NCBI RefSeq assembly: GCF_000204055.1
Contig: NW_006768793.1
Location: 463,983 to 527,982, forward strand
Length of the DNA: 64,000 bases
Source: Melampsora larici-populina 98AG31
Lineage: Eukaryota > Basidiomycota > Pucciniomycetes > Pucciniales > Melampsoraceae
Direction: 5' to 3'
Shown here one piece after another: positions 34,099-45,700 of the stretch; the first letter of the stretch is position 1; each line of letters opens with the position of its first letter. The notes below the pieces were generated by a model that did no database searches, was not told the DNA's origin, and saw only the letters and a program-made list of their open reading frames with translations. The position numbers and the translations under genes were made by a program.

Positions 34099-36862
34099 CT
34101 AAGTGATCAAATCACATTTTCCAGGTCTGATAGCACACCAATGAGGTTGTAAAGCAGTAGCTCTGATCCCTCGTCTAACATACCGATACCTGAAATCCCC
34201 AAGAAAAAAACAATCAAACTCAGTTTAAAAGCCAATGATAAAACTTACTACTAGTAGAAACTGAACAAACCTCATATCATGTAATCTAGGTAAAGCATCA
34301 GCTAATCTATCTTCAATCTTAGGTTCCACTTCATCATCATCATCATCTTTTTTACCTGTCCAATATAATTCAGCAGCTGCTAAAGCTCTTGGCCTAAAAG
34401 TTAAAAGAATCAGTTGATCATGAGTTTCATTGACGATTTAATTTTTTTGTAAAATGTCTTACCAAATTAAACTATCCAAGTTTTGTGGATCGGCTTGTTC
34501 TGACCATAATGAAACTTGACCTTTATAAATTAAAAAAATTCAAATCAAAACACCTCATAATCAGTCTTGGTGTTTCTATTAAATCTGAATCAAAGAGTTC
34601 ACAAAGACATACCACCTAAAACTAATTTTCTTTGAGTATGAGTTATATTACCATACGGATCAAAAGAATAAATCTATCAATCAAAAAATAAACCAAATCA
34701 GTTACAAGATTACTAAAACGAATAAAGGAAAACTAGGTCTATTGATTTGGAATTTATGAATTACCTTTTGCCAAGTCTAAGAAAAAAAAACAAGAAGGTT
34801 AGTTTGAAAAAACGCATATGATACAGAAGATCATTCACTATTTTTGGAAACTTTAATGACTCACTTTAAATGGATCACACCAAGAATTTCCTTCGGGTGC
34901 TTTACCTAACCAACCACCTAACCCACTGAAAAAACCCCAAAGTTTGAAAAAAACTTAGTCTTCAAATAATTTGATACATTTTTTTGTTTTTTCCAAAAAA
35001 TCACTAACCAATCTAAATAACCAAAATCACTAGCAGCATGAATAATCCTATACCCTTTCTCAATCACATCTTTCACATTTTTCGAACTTCTCCAAACCGA
35101 AACAATCGTTTTCAAATCCAAATCTAAGCTTTCATCTAAAATTAACTCTTCCCAAACCACTGGATTCTTTTTCGAAAGGTTTATGATCTCATGTGATTTT
35201 TTAACAAAGTTTGATAAAGCTTCATTTAAAGTGATATTTTGGGATCTTAAACTTTCTTGAGTTTCTGGATCATCTTCATAACATTTATGGTTCTAGAAAG
35301 TGAACCAAAAAAAAACAAATTGAGATTCAAATTGAACTTCTTGAAAGGATTTTGGATTGAGGATCAACTTACGACTTCATCCCCACCACTTGAAAATAAA
35401 CTACCTGGGATTTCGGTTGTCACATACTTATAGATCTCTTTTACAAGTTCTAAACTTTGATCATCTGCAATTCTTAATTGCCCAGCAGCTAAAAAAAACC
35501 CAATCAAACTCATCAGACCATCAAAGATCTTAAAGACTTTGGAATGAGATTGAAAACTTCTTACGTGGTTCAGCAGCATATAAATTCCAAGGTTCAGCAT
35601 CTTTACAAGCAATCAATTCAGGAAAAGCTTCACCAATAACCGAAGTATGACCCGGAGTATCAATCTCAATCATCACATCAATCCCAATCGAATTAGCAAA
35701 CCCAACTAAATCTTTGATTTCTTGAATTGAATAAACTTGATGAATCGAATAAGCACCATGTTGAGATAAGACAGATTGAAAAGGTAATTGAAGTGGCCAT
35801 GATTGTGCATCAGTGATATGCCAATGAAATATCGAAAGTTTAGACCAACTCATGGCTTTGAGTGTACGTTTTAAATCTGAAATAGGATAAAAGTTTCGAC
35901 TGGTATCAAGTAAGATCCCTCTATATGGAAATGCTGGAGTGTCTTTAATCTTTAATGGTCCATATAAATATCGTAAATTAGAATCGGATTTTAAACTGTA
36001 TTGGTCTTGATTCGATGAGGTTTGATCGTTTGTTGAGTTTGATGAGTTGGGTATACATAATTCTTGGTTTGATTGAATTGACAATTCATTTTGGTTTTGA
36101 TTGGGTTTTGAGCCTGATCCTGTTTCTGATTCGGATTGGAGTCTTGATGGTGAAGTGATATAAACAAGTTGTGAAAAGGTTTGTAAACCTCTTAAAAGAC
36201 CTAATGAATTCGAAGCAGATAATAAAGCGATATTCTGTTGACAATTCCTTGGATCGGGTCCGATTATCAATTCGTATGATTCATCTCGTTCATCTAATCA
36301 AAACCAAACCCCAATAAGTCTCTTTAATTTGTGAGAAGAAAACAAACAGGTTTGACAACGAACCTAATGGTTTTAATATCTCAGATCGGATTCCATTGAT
36401 CTTTAAATGATCAAAATCAAAACCTTTAGTATGATTAGTTTTAGTTTGATTTCCTTTTTTATTAAATTTGAATTTAAGATTATTCCATGTTAATGATTTG
36501 ATGGAATTCATAAACCAATTCTGATGAAACGATCTATGAATTTCTAAATCAAGTTTATAAATCAGTCCAATTTCTTCACTAGCTTGTTGATCCAATCTTT
36601 CATTTAATTTAGTTGCATCTTGGTTTGTTTGTAAAGCTTGGTGTAAATCATCTTGGATTAATTCAATGGTGTCTCTAATCGCTAATTGAAGATCAGTTGG
36701 TAATCTGTATCCATTTAAATTGTTTGATGGTCCTATAGTAAAGTTGGGTGATAATAGAATCGTATCTTTCCCTTGAGTTATGTGTCGTGGTGCTGGCCAG
36801 ATTGACAAGATTGGATTCAGATGAAGAAGACAAAGAATGAAAGTTAATGATATCCCATTCAT
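34099..36862 (-). CDS. Beta-N-acetylhexosaminidase, GH20 (secreted)
   Basis: Removes terminal N-acetylhexosamine residues, in fungi mainly chitin-derived oligomers and glycans. Start at 36862, with signal peptide MNGISLTFILCLLHLNPILS. The N-terminal GH20b domain begins IWPAPRHITQG. The catalytic barrel includes YRGILLDTSRNFYPISDLKR, MSWSKLSIFHWHITDAQSWP and IDVMIEIDTPGHTSVIGEAF. The Asp-Glu pair of substrate-assisted catalysis is in SSGGDEV (about 35370). Later exons contain VVWEELILDE, YLDW, LWSEQADPQNLDSLIWPRAL and the end RPGKCDLIT, with stop at 34099-34101. About eight short introns. Fungal members may act in chitin turnover or, in pathogens, on released chitin oligomers. It looks intact. 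Confidence 0.92.
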
Positions 36863-37818
36863 TCCAGCTTGATTGAGTGTTTGTTTAATAAATATCTGAT
36901 GATGATGATGTTCCTGATCCTGATCTCCTTGTTCTTTGTTCTTGCTGACTTGCTTCGATAGAATCCAACTTTAATAAAGATCCGGTCTGTCTTCGGGTAG
37001 GAGCCAGCAAGGGCCGGGTATTCTGATTTCACATATTACATATCATTGACATCCAGGAATCTGGTTGGCCTGTCTGACATCATTATGGTACAGCCCAGTA
37101 CAGCCCCTCCAAAAAAGGTTAATGTTTCTTTCTAAAAATTCTCTCCCATGCAAAACTCATACAATTGGTTTTGTAGAGTTTCCTCCTTTAACAAAGCTAT
37201 GGATTCATGGAAGCAGGAGGATCTTCTGCAATGATAATCATCTGTCCTTGTATAAACTGACCATTCATTCCACATCTTTCAAAAAAGATCTGCTAAATCA
37301 TTTATGATTGTTGTTTGGCTTTCAGTGCTAGTATCAGGAACATTCTTTTCTCAGATAACAGTCAGTAGGATTTGACAAAGTCAGGCTGTGGCAACCCGCA
37401 CATCAGGTGTGGTTAAGTTAATTCTATAGAAAACTGGCAAGACCACTTACAGTTGGTTTATGTGCTGCACTGGTGAGCTTTTTACAAATTTCCAATCAAT
37501 CATTCTTGGAACGGCTGTAAATAATAACTTAAATTTCTTTATGCATTAATCAAACAACAAAAATGATAATAAAGAGATACAGCCAAAAAAAAAATACATC
37601 CAATTCGATACAACTTCATAACAGATACAATAAGTTTTAAAGAATAAAAATATAAGAAAGATTATAAAAGAAAACTAAATTGATTCAACTTTCCAGTGTC
37701 CTTTGTGTTCCGAAATGATTATAATTTAAAGAGTTTCAGTGGGAAAAAAAGAAATAAAATAAATAAATCTAGTTGTATTCCAGTTCGAGAAGATATTTAG
37801 ATAAGGCCGATTAGAAGA
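36863..37818. other. Intergenic region
   Basis: Upstream DNA of the hexosaminidase, with a (GAT)n-like stretch near 36899, followed by AT-rich DNA downstream of the glycosyltransferase. No gene is recognised. Confidence 0.45.
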
Positions 37819-39762
37819 TCAAGTGTGAATCATTAACCTATCCACAGCTTTTGAAAACCCCTTGATCTACAAAAAAAACGTAACACCCTCTTAACCAAAA
37901 CCTTCAAGTATCAAATCAAGAAAGAAAAACAAGATACATACCTTCTTACATTCGTTCAATAAGTTTTTCATCATTTTAGATTTATCTAATTCAAGAAATT
38001 GATAAAGTTTTCTAAAACAAACTTCTTCTCTAAAATCCGTATAAAGTTTTCGATTAAATTTTCTTTCGTGTTGTCTTGTTTGTTCTGCATATGGATGTGA
38101 TTGATGAATTAAAAAATCTTCTGGTAATACATGAAACGTTACACCTGAAAGATATAATTCAAACAAACAACTAAATCCGAAAATCATAATTCATTTGATC
38201 AGTTTTTTTTCCCTCGAAAGTTGTGTTCAAGAAAGAAAAGAGACAAACGCGGCTTTGTTTCCTCCATAACCAATAAACCTTTCATCACAAAAAGGTGTAC
38301 CATCTTTTTTATAAATCACATAAGGTTCATAACTATGAGTATAACTTATGACTTGATAAGATTGATCAGTTTGGAAATATTGTTTATAATCAGTTGGACC
38401 ATGACCAGGAATCCAAGATTTATGAAACATATCAATCTTTCCATCTTGAAATAAACCTTTCAATGTAGATTTTTGATTTGGGAATTGGGTTGGATTCACT
38501 CCGTCTGCTTGTTTTGTAAACTCAAAGGCTGGGATCACTAAGGCTGCTTGACCTGATTCTAGTAATGATAAATAATATGGATTCGATAGTACTCGGGTTC
38601 GGAAATCTGTACAGATCCAAAAATCTACGTCTAACATCATTACATAGGAGGTTCTCGAGAACCATTTCGCTACGTTTCTCCACATGTTGAATTGGCGATC
38701 GAATGAATCGACTACCAGATGGATATCCTATCAACGATGATAAAGTAGGGTAATGTCAACTCGAGATTCTGCATTAAATTGATAAACTTCCTTTGAGTTA
38801 TTGCAGAGACTTACTACCCAAGTTGACATGGCTGGTGAGCTGCGATACATGGTTTCAAGACTAGCAAGTAATGGTTCGAGTGTTTCGGGAACGTTAGACA
38901 CGTGAATCGTAGCTGAGATGGGACCTTTAGATGAAAATCAGATAGATATGGTCAGTAATGAAGTTAATCAATGATTTTTTGAAAAGGTCAAACCTTGATA
39001 ATGTTCTACCAATTTAGCAAAGACCTTAAACCGATTGCTAGTAACAAGAGTAGTAATCGTGATGTCCTTCTGATCAAATTCACCATCCGAATGAGGTCCG
39101 ATAGCTCTATAATAATAAGGTACTACTTTTGAAGGTCCAAGCGCGTCAGAAAAAGCTTTCGAAAGAAAAAAATCTTCATCATTGGTTTGAACATCTAATC
39201 TAACAGCAGATGGAAATAAATGATTGGAATTTAAAGTTTTGGATAATGGATGATGTGGTGGAAACCATTGAATTAAATTCTTGGATTCTTGATTTGATAA
39301 AGGTTTACGGGTTGGAAAATGATTGGGTTTAGAACTTGGATTTCTTTGTGAGCTGATTGATGATGTTGATTTACTTGAAGTCCAGAGTGAAGATTGATCT
39401 TCTGCTACTACTTCATCTGTATTAACAGCTGTACCTTTTAAAGTTTTTCTAATTTGTACATCAGATGGTGGTAAGAAATGAGCTCGATCTGGTAAGAGAC
39501 GTGGTGTGATTTGTAATGTAGAATGAAGGTGTTGGTTTTCTGTAGACTGAGTTTGATTTGAAATAATGAAAGAATTAATGATGGTGATGGGTTCCAAATC
39601 TGATATGAATGAGATTGTTGGTAAGATAAGATAGATTGTTGAAGTATAAATGATAGATGAAAGTAAATAGAATGTGAAGATTGATTTAATGATTGGTGTT
39701 TGAACTCTAGATTGATGGTGATGGTGATGATGATGATGGTGAGAGGAATTCAAATTAAACAT
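37819..39762 (-). CDS. LARGE-type glycosyltransferase (Glyco_transf_49-like), type II membrane protein
   Basis: Golgi-type glycosyltransferase resembling the Glyco_transf_49 domain of LARGE and B4GAT1 proteins. Start at 39762. The N-terminus is short and cytosolic with nine consecutive His (residues 8-16). A single transmembrane anchor follows (about 27-55, SIFTFYLLSSIIYTSTIYLI), then a Ser-rich stem. The catalytic part has ITITTLVTSNRF, the metal-binding DVD in YVMMLDVDFWIC, PGHGPTDYKQYF, SYEPYVIYKKDGTPFCDERF and IGYGGNKAAF. It ends with FHVLPEDFLIHQSHPY. About four introns. The last small exon gives IKGFSKAVDRLMIHT, with stop at 37819-37821. The sugar and acceptor cannot be told. In fungi it probably glycosylates secreted or wall glycans. 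Confidence 0.85.
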
Positions 39763-41151
39763 CCCGATAGTTGTTTATCGTCGTTGATTGATGGTGATTG
39801 TTTGATGAGTGTCCTTTGATGGTGATGGTGGCTGGTGCTTGTCTCTCTTGTTTTGGTCATTTCGAGCTGAAGCTAAGACCTTGCCCCGCGACACACTCCA
39901 GTTCTCACCTTGGTCAGGGTGCGATCCTGAGATTTGTCCGCTCCGGCCCGCGTATATGTAGGGCCGTCACTTGGCCCTGGCGCCACCCGGTCGACCGTGC
40001 CCGCAGCTTTTCTGGAAGCAGACAATACAAATTGGACAAGTTTGTGAAATTTGACAGTGTCTTTTTTTTGCAAACATATGGTCAACAGCATTTGGGACAC
40101 CTAAAAAGGTGTCCCAAATTTTTGCTTTTATAATACTTTTGCACAGGACTGCTGAACCCCCAACATCAAGGGCCTTCTCCACAGGCACTATGGATTTTTC
40201 TACATTTTCAGTTTTATAAACTCACTGGTATATCAATATTTTGGTGCAGTGTTATTAAATTGGAGTTTTTAAGTATTTATTGGATTTATTTCTTCTCAAT
40301 TTCTTCCTTGTAAATATTGTAGGCTGTCTCTTATTATGTAGCAAAACCTTATGGGCAGTTCTTCTTATGCTGATCAATCCTCTGCTACTTTATTGATGCA
40401 CACAACCATAATGTGTCACTGAACTGTGTAGCATTGCAGGGTACCCCACCTTCTCAATGCACTGGGCCAGGTTTGCACCACACCCAGCACCTGACAACCA
40501 TTATCACACTCATCACATTTTTGTGCAAAACCTTCAGGCACTCTTTTGACATTAGGGATCATGTCTCCTCTTGACTTTGTCAGAACCACTACATCACAAG
40601 TGGTCTGTCAGTCCACAAGGGCTTGCACAACCGGTAAAAGGCACACTCACAGAGTTTGGCAGGAAAAACTCTGACTGTGATACTGTCCTCCCAGTCAATG
40701 CTTCAGACCTCACATATATCACACCATCAAATTATGATGGACTTTGATTCTCTGACCGGCCCACCCCATAATAATATGACATGAGACTGACCCACCCACC
40801 AACCCAATGGAGGACTCCAGCTGGGGGGGTTATTAGTTCCTGTAAACCAACCCCATAGGCTGGGGCTCTTCACTACCCCAACACGTGTTCTTCTGACAAA
40901 CCATACAGAGATTGCACTTGAGTGGTTATCCCAGAGACCAAGGTACTGTCTTGGTACCATGGTCAGTCTTGGTGATCAAGCCAGGACAAACCCCCATTCA
41001 ACCTCAAATCTCAGTCAAGCAAGTGTAGAGTGGATGATGATTTCTTCCCTTCATATGTCATTATCATTGGTCTTGATTAACTTTCCAAACCTTTGAATTC
41101 AAATTAGCTGACTGGTGAATCATATTCTTTGTTTCAAATTTTCATCAGATC
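39763..41151. other. Gene-free stretch with transposon-like scraps
   Basis: No intact gene. At about 40094-40122 a perfect hairpin, TTGGGACACCT/AGGTGTCCCAA, sits between short GC-rich ORFs. It may be a transposon end or a terminator-like stem. Otherwise nothing is recognised. Confidence 0.4.
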
Positions 41152-41466
41152 ATGAAGACTGAATCATTGAAACTTATAGGATCTTTGTTTCTTGTGACAA
41201 TTTTTGGTTTACATGCAGGTATGTATGGTAAAAGGATGGCATATTTTCTACAAGAATGTTCCACAAAGGACAGAGGGTTCAACTTAATAGACCTGTTGCT
41301 GTTCAATCAATGGAATGCACTTGGTATACTGCCCATGTTTAAATGGGTTGATGACAGGAATACTGCACTTGGACATCATGAGGTGAAGGTTCAGACACAA
41401 ACCCACCTCATGAAGAGCATATCTTTTGCTGTGTCTTCAAAGGGAAAAAAGAGACTTCCCTGTTGA
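41152..41466 (+). CDS. Possible small secreted protein, 104 aa
   Basis: The ORF starts with a good signal peptide (KLIGSLFLVTIFGLHAG, residues 6-22). The mature part has CSTKDRGFNLIDLLLFNQWN, so a secreted effector-like protein is possible. No family is recognised. Downstream of the stop another frame continues protein-like (VDKTDGLLNQINHSHWFVEE, to a TGA at about 41588). This suggests a missed intron near the end or a frameshift, so the 3' end is doubtful. It lies about 380 bp from the boundary of element A. Confidence 0.4.
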   Translation: MKTESLKLIGSLFLVTIFGLHAGMYGKRMAYFLQECSTKDRGFNLIDLLLFNQWNALGILPMFKWVDDRNTALGHHEVKVQTQTHLMKSISFAVSSKGKKRLPC

Positions 41467-41839
41467 TAAGACAGATGGATTGTTGAATCAAATTAACCAC
41501 TCTCATTGGTTTGTTGAAGAAATATCTCATCAAAATGAACTTATCAAACATCAAATTCAAGTAAATGAATCATTCAACTTCCTTTGAACTCGTGAACAGG
41601 ATGGCTGTCATGATCAGGTTTTTTTATTTTTGAAGTTCATTATCAAGCTTATAACTTTAAGTACTTGTAAGCCTTTCACCATTTTGGCCAGGTGTTGTAT
41701 TGATTAGAAAACAAACAAGATCAAACAGCACGACTCACTCAGATTTTCATTTGTTGAGATATGATAATGTAATGTTAGCTAACAAATACTTGATATGTAT
41801 AAAGATTTCACCTCTGCCCTTCATGTTCCACCTTGACTA

Positions 41840-41849
41840 AATAAATATG
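41840..41849. repeat. Left target-site duplication of element A
   Basis: AATAAATATG is repeated exactly at 54743-54752, outside the other end. Whether the true duplication is 9 or 10 bp cannot be decided, because the last G may belong to the element. Confidence 0.88.
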
Positions 41850-42235
41850 GGGGGTTGGAATTTTACACCGACCCATTTACACCGGATTTTCCGGTGTAAA
41901 GTCCATCCGGTGTAAAATTAAAAAAAAACCATTAAGTGCAATTTTACACCGTATCCAATTTTTTTCAGTCAGTGTAAATAAATTAAGTGTAAAGGATACG
42001 GTGTAAAAGTCATGTACCCGGGGTACACATTTATTTTTACACCGGACTCTTTACACCGGAACATACGGTGCAAAAACATCAGGTGTAAAAATAAATATAT
42101 GCCGGGTAAGCACATTTTTACACCGATCCAACCTTTACACCGAGATATTCGGTGTAAAGCACTAAGTGGAAAAGTCAATTTATACTGTTACAAAGTATAA
42201 ATTTACACCGCATCAATTTACACCGGGTCCAAAAC
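41850..42235 (+). repeat. Left TIR of element A with dense TTTTACACCGG words
   Basis: About fifteen copies of TTTACACCG or its inverse CGGTGTAAA are scattered in both orientations, often as close pairs that form small hairpins (ACACCGGATTTTCCGGTGT). They could be transposase-binding sites. The outermost bases GGGGTTGGAATTTTACACCG match the right end loosely. Confidence 0.85.
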
Positions 42236-42742
42236 TTGAAAGAAGTCACTCTCATGTGAAAATATTCACACCTGTCGCGCCCAATGACCATGATTAATTA
42301 CACAAATACAAAGATGACAATGAGGAAACTAGGAAAAGATGAAAATATGAAAAGAAATTGACCATCATTATGATTACAATTATGATGAGAACTTGAAAGA
42401 AAAAAAAAGGAAATAAGTAGTGACCATTATTATTTACAAATAAGAATTAAAAAAGAAAAAAGAGAAAACAGAAAATATAACATAACCAATCATAAGTCAA
42501 AATAAAATTCCAAAAGAAAGAATAGAAAAATTAGAGATAGAGAAAAGTAACAGAAATTCGTACCAAAAAAATATGGCAGAGATAAATATAATTATATCTG
42601 AGGACTGAAAAAGAAAAGATAGACAAACAGAAGGAATGGAAAGACTGACAAGGAAGGGATAGAAAGATTAAAAAGGAGAATACAATACGCAGAGACAAGA
42701 ATCAAAAAAGGAGGTAAATAAAAAAAGAAATAGAAAACATGA

Positions 42743-45700
42743 TCAAACCTTTTTTACCCCACGTTTTGCTCTGACAGCTCTGGCTCTGCCAGCCTTAGTG
42801 GTGGGTTGCCCGGCTTGATCATCTTCCCCTGCTGGTTGTGACTTTTGGGACATTTTTGCTGATTAGAAAAAGAAAAGTAGTAAGTAAAGGAATGCATGAT
42901 GACTTTTTTAACTATAAACTTACGCTTCTTAACCAAAGTCTCTTTGTTGTTTAGATCAGCTCCTCCTTCTCCATCACCAGCTAGTTTTTCCGTTGATGGT
43001 ATACGTGGCGCTAACTTGAGCTTGATCTTGAAAGATTGGGTAGGAGGCTGATTGTCGTGGTTGTTGTTATGATGATTTTCCACCATTTCCTCCTGATGTT
43101 CTTCCGGAACTTCCTCCTGATGTTCTTGCGCAACTTCAACAACCTCTTCAAGAGAGGGAAGGCCACCACCTACAGGAAATCCCTCCAAAGGCATCGTGAA
43201 AGGTATAAGGGTGTGTTTTTGTGGAAATTCCTTCATCAAATCACGTATTGATGAGGCAATACGAGAGCGCTCGTGATTAAAAGGGATTTGTGAATAACAA
43301 AGCCAGCTGGTTTGTGCATCACACCCACCAATTGAGGTGATATTGCGGCTCAACAATTGAGCAAAGCCACCGCTCTGAAGTTCGTCGTAATGCCAAACAC
43401 CCAAAATTCCTTCTACATCACGCACTACCTTGCACCAGTAGTGTAAGCCACCCCAATACCCGCGTGTCATCAAGCAATACTCCACATCACCTACTATAAT
43501 TCTTGATGGCCAGTTAGTATTATTCTGGAAATCCACACGTGCAGATGCTTCCAAACCAGCTATTCCTTCTAGAAGGAAATATAGGTGCAAAGGCGCCAAT
43601 TTTGGGTTGCTAGTGAGATCAATCTTGACATTCTCTACGAGTGTGGTGAGATTCTGAGGCGGTGAAGCTTGAATTACGCAATCGGATTCGTCCTCGTTGT
43701 TGTCCTCGGGATGGCACTTGCGGCATACGAGTCTACTGTCCGTAGAAAGGCCTTCAGACATTAACAGATCAATCATCAAGCCTACTTCATCGTAAGAAAG
43801 ACCAGCGTCGGTGAAGTTGTAAGGAAACAAAGCCTGGCAAGCTCTTGTTTTACTTTCAACTCTAGTATGTTTGGCGTCGGCAGGACAGATGTGAGCCTTA
43901 ATAAATGGAACTTCAAACAAAGGCCTAAGAGAATGTCGACCAGGGCGTAGGAGCCTTTCCATGAACTGGTCAGCTGATGCCATTTTGTCCGGTTGATAGG
44001 ATGTCGGGGTTCGAAGAGTGTTGTGTAGGAGATTCTGGTGAGATGAGAGGAGCCTGCCAAGGTTCTTTCCTTGGAGTTGCGCAGTACATCTTTTAGTGAG
44101 ATGCTGATATAGTACATGGACCAGTCCGCTGCCATTGACAGAACCGAAATCGCTCCATAAAGGCCCAAATAGAGCATATAGAGACTCAAGGGTTGAGCTC
44201 TGCCAACATCTGTTGGTAGTACCTGGTCGTGTACCTTTAGTATACGACTGATAGGTGGTTAAAGCTGCTCGATTGACGTTTTGAGAGCCTCTGGGACGTC
44301 CTGGAGTGCGGGTTGACGCCTTAGTCTTTTTGGTATTACCAAGAAGTTCGTCGGTGGTGTCGGGAGGCCGGCCGTCGTTCTTGAAATAGCGGCGTTTGGT
44401 GGGCTTAGGCATTCCTAATCCTTTAACGAGTTCCTCCCAATTCTTCTGTGACGATCCGTAGGCGATGGAAACCCCTTTTTGAGCATTTTGATAATCTCTT
44501 TCTAGACTTTGGACAAAGGCTAGTAATTGAATGAATCCCGCGATGATGCTGCATTTGCCTTTCCTGATATATTAATACATTTAATGAATCAATATGAAAT
44601 CTTCTTCAGATAATGTAATAATAAAAATTTAAAGTATAGTGAGGTGACTTACGACAACAAGTAATAGACCCTGTGCATAGATTCTTGACCGTTTGTGGTT
44701 GAGTGTAATTTTTTTTTGATCTCTTTGACTGTTAATAATTTTTCTCCATCACTTTCGTCGTCAGATAATGGTGGATCGTCCAAAGGCATCCTCTTCCTAC
44801 CAGGAAAAAGCATGGCTTGGGTATCGGCGGTGCACCACCAATCAAGCCACTTTTTTGCATTCAGAAATTCCAAGAAGAGCTTTGCAAATTTCATTTCGAG
44901 AGTATTACCAGGTGTATCGGGTTTGAGCAAAGCCTTGCATTTGGCTTCCCAATCGTCCTGAATGAATACAACTCAAACATCAGCCTGGTGTGATAGTGAG
45001 CAAAGGTTTATATTGCTTACCTTCAAGTCAAAACGCACAATGCTTCGATTTTTCTTGAGGCAGGTGACGGCCTGGGAAAAATATTGACTGCAGCCGTGTA
45101 GTTTGGATAGTGCGACGTCTCGATCCACGTTAAAGACCTCCATGTAAGCACTCATAAATCCCACTTTCTGAGCCTGGGAGAAGTCCACGATTTGTTCAGT
45201 TAAGTTGTTCTTCTGCTCGTCCGACTTTGCTGTATCTTTAATCTGTTGTAATAAAGTCTTAAAATGAGATTTGTAATGATCCTTGGAGAGGCCATTCATC
45301 CACGTGAGAAGTACTGGTACGAAGCGTTCGATTTTTTCACAATACATTGAAGTTGTCATCAGATAACCGTGATTGAAAAACCTATAGGTTACGTCGGATA
45401 GAAGGCCACCTTCGTAAGATACACCATTCTCCTCATGAACTAGCACTTCTGACATCCATTTGCTTTGGAAAGAAATATGTATGTCTTCGACTTTTAGGGA
45501 TTCAGACACTATTCGCATGCCATTACTAAAAAGACAGGGTCAGCCAAAAGAAAATAAACCAGAAATTAAATCATGGGCACGTACGTGGTCCAATGAATTA
45601 ACTGAAGGAGCCATCTATCGCCCCCGTCTTTGTCCTTTGAATCCGGCATCAATCCAGCTTCCACCAGAAATAATCGTCGCAAGTACCCAAGGCGTTCCGC

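Noticed and set aside
40094..40122. Perfect hairpin TTGGGACACCT/AGGTGTCCCAA as a transposon end or terminator
   Set aside because: No partner end, no flanking duplication and no gene that it would terminate. Left as an unexplained stem.
42012..42200. ORFs in the TTTTACACCGG regions (also 47297-47533)
   Set aside because: Periodic peptides from the TIR repeats.
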